A DNA stretch of 64,000 nt from Pseudarthrobacter siccitolerans. Its GTDB lineage: Bacteria; Actinomycetota; Actinomycetes; Actinomycetales; Micrococcaceae. Below the pieces are notes generated by a model. That model made no database searches and had not been told where the DNA came from. It saw only the letters and a program-made list of their open reading frames with translations. Position numbers and translations under genes: made by a program. This document shows positions 62,391 through 64,000 of this stretch, piece after piece. The stretch lies in the NCBI RefSeq assembly GCF_030823375.1, contig NZ_JAUSXB010000001.1, positions 3,162,001 to 3,226,000 of the forward strand. Reading direction: 5' to 3'. How positions within the stretch are numbered: position 1 is the stretch's first letter; each line of letters starts with the position of its first letter.

Positions 62391-63220
62391 TGGGGGAGCT
62401 TGAGCTTCGGGTCGCCTTGCGCGGTCAGCGTTCAGTTGCGGCGCATCAGTACCATCGGGGCGCTTTGAGGGTCCTTCGCCCGCACTATCTGGATGACTCC
62501 GGGCAGGTTTGTTATGTCGTTGTGAATCCGGGGGGCGCTTATCTTGGTGCGGACCTGTTTGTCCTCGATGTTGAAGTCGGGGACGGTGCTGACCTTTTGC
62601 TCACCACCCAGTCCGCCACGAAGGTTTACCGGACTCCTGGTTCGTTTGCTGAGCAGCGGATGAGCCTGCGGCTGGGGGAGGGGGCCCGGCTGGAGCTGGT
62701 GCCCGACCAGCTCATTGCCTACCGGGAGGCCAGCTACCGGCAACGGACCTCCGTGACGGTCCGGCCGTCGTCGAGCCTGGTGATGGCTGAAGTGGTGACT
62801 CCGGGGTGGTCTCCGGACGGAGCCGCTTTCCGGTACGAGGAAGTGCGGCTGCGGAACGCGATCCACGTTGAAACGGACGAAGGCAGCCGGCTCCTGGCGC
62901 TCGACAACCTGCTGATCCGGCCACCGATGGGGGATGTCACCGGGCTGGGGTTCATGGAGGGTTTCAGCCACCTCGGGTCGCTGATCGTTGTCGACGCCCG
63001 CGTGGACCCGGCGCTCGCGGATGAGCTTCACCACCTAACGTCGGTGCATGACGCCTTGACCGGTATTTCACTGACCCGCACCGTCGAGGGAACCACCGGC
63101 CTGGTCCTTCGCTCTCTCTCCAACAGCACCGGAGAACTGAACCTCCTTCTCGGCGCCTGCACGGCCCTCCTCCGCAAGCAGTGGTACGGGCAGGAACCAC
63201 TGGACCTGAGGAAGCACTGA
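62391..63220 (+). CDS. ureD: Urease accessory protein UreD
   Basis: 276 residues from ATG 62391: MGELELRVALRGQRSVAAHQYHRGALRVLRPHYLDDSGQ, then LLTTQSATKVYRTPGSFAEQRMSLRLGEGARLELVPDQLI, typical UreD. An in-frame ATG at 62249 directly after ureG would add 47 residues (MAVDLRKGDVLAEAARPDLG), but these are mostly translation of hairpin copy B, so 62391 is preferred. As in ureF, the first ~90 codons end mostly in T or G and later ones in C or G. It overlaps the next start by 1 base. Confidence 0.92.
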
Positions 63221-64000
63221 TGACAGCCATCACGAACATCGCCACCCTGTACCGGGAGCGGGAAGCACTGCCGCTGCGGACCCGCCTGCTGTGCATGTTC
63301 GGTGCGGTCGCCGCCTTGCACGCAGCCGCCATCGTACTTTTGCTCGCCGGCAGCACCGGCAGCACAGGCAGCACGGGCAGCACGGGCGGCACAGGTGCGC
63401 AGGCGCTCACCTGGGGCCTGGTCCTGACCGCCTATCTCGCCGGCGTGAAGCACAGCTACGACTGGGACCACCTCGCGGCCATCGACAACTCCACCCGCAA
63501 GTTTGCGGCAGACCGGCAGGACCCGGTGAGTGTCGGGTTCGCCTTCAGCCTGGGCCACAGCTCCGTGGTGACGCTCGCCGGTGTCCTGGTGACCGCAGGC
63601 GCCGCGGTGGTGGGGGATGTGATGCAGGACGGCTCCGCTGGCAACCTGGTGCTCGGCCTGATCGGCAGCGGCGTTTCCGGGCTGTTCCTGCTGGCGATGG
63701 GCTTGTTCAATGGCTCGGCGTTCGCCCGCTCGGCCCGCGCCTACCGCCGGGCACGGGCCGGAGCTGCCGTCGATCCGCTGGACCTCCAGCCGCAGGGACT
63801 GGTGGCCCGGCTTCTCGCCCGGCCGCTGTCCCGGGTGCGGCGGCCGCGCAACATCTACGTGATCGGCTTCCTGTTCGGTCTGGGCTTTGACACCGCCACC
63901 ACCATCGGTTTGCTGATGATGACGACGGCGGCGTCCCTGGCCGGGGTGCCGCCCTTCGCCTTGCTGGCACTGCCGCTCGCGTTCACCGCCGCCATGACCC
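63220..64000 (+). CDS. Nickel/cobalt transporter, NiCoT (NixA/HoxN) family, 5' part
   Basis: Probable nickel importer serving urease; truncated by the window end after 260 codons. The NiCoT motif HX4DH is present as VKHSYDWDHLAAIDNSTRK, and VGFAFSLGHSSVVTLAGVLV and YVIGFLFGLGFDTATTIGLL are the other signature regions. ATG 63220 overlaps the ureD TGA. Between helix 1 and helix 2, 9-bp units encode GST four times and then GGT (63349-63393), a simple repeat that can change length without shifting the frame. Confidence 0.92.
   Translation, partial: MTAITNIATLYREREALPLRTRLLCMFGAVAALHAAAIVLLLAGSTGSTGSTGSTGGTGAQALTWGLVLTAYLAGVKHSYDWDHLAAIDNSTRKFAADRQDPVSVGFAFSLGHSSVVTLAGVLVTAGAAVVGDVMQDGSAGNLVLGLIGSGVSGLFLLAMGLFNGSAFARSARAYRRARAGAAVDPLDLQPQGLVARLLARPLSRVRRPRNIYVIGFLFGLGFDTATTIGLLMMTTAASLAGVPPFALLALPLAFTAAMT

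Overview
The window is chromosomal DNA from a high-GC Gram-positive bacterium, most likely Arthrobacter or Pseudarthrobacter (Micrococcaceae). The evidence is the lysS - lsr2 - clpC synteny, Lsr2 itself, DisA, RadA with an actinobacterial KNRYG motif, an ANTAR regulator, GTG-rich starts, and several TANNNT hexamers placed 6-7 nt before a start codon (leaderless-type promoters). Nearly every stretch is coding, and no phage, insertion sequence, plasmid or CRISPR gene is visible.

Layout. 1-7 kb: 3' end of allophanate hydrolase (atzF), an alpha/beta hydrolase, then lysS, a 58-residue membrane protein, lsr2 and clpC. 7-12 kb: an S9 peptidase flanked on both sides by large intergenic hairpins, an S-methylmethionine-type permease and a short ArgA. 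12-20 kb: PTS-type dihydroxyacetone kinase (dhaKLM), two small exported or membrane proteins, mutY (no canonical start codon), a secreted protein, disA and a broken pentapeptide-repeat gene. 20-23 kb: prfC and fabF. 23-34 kb: a D-glucarate catabolic block (MFS transporter, gudD, 2-oxoglutarate semialdehyde dehydrogenase, kdgD, LysR regulator) divergent from a tripartite tricarboxylate transporter (tctCBA) and a UspA protein. 34-44 kb: NUDIX, radA, a FUSC protein, pstSCAB, a Pit phosphate transporter and its DUF47 partner. 45 kb: tRNA-Lys(TTT). 45-57 kb: two LacI regulators, mmuM, araBDA, an ANTAR protein, abfA, an HhH-GPD glycosylase and a cysteine hydrolase. 57-64 kb: urease operon ureABCEFGD and the start of a nickel transporter that runs off the end.

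How they work together. The glucarate enzymes convert D-glucarate to 2-oxoglutarate, and near-identical LysR-type sites lie before kdgD and before tctC. abfA releases L-arabinose that araBDA converts to D-xylulose 5-phosphate; an almost ideal lac-type operator sits on the araB promoter and a different CG-centred palindrome sits at abfA and at the second lacI gene. Phosphate uptake is served by Pst and Pit. Nitrogen from urea can be released by urease, and atzF suggests a second, urea-carboxylase or triazine-type route.

The most unusual signal is non-coding. At least three families of intergenic hairpins occur whose loop is kept (20, 28 or about 33 nt) while the stem sequence differs from copy to copy yet stays self-complementary. 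They lie on both sides of the S9 peptidase, upstream of radA, and on both sides of ureF-ureG. One copy is nested inside the loop of another family.
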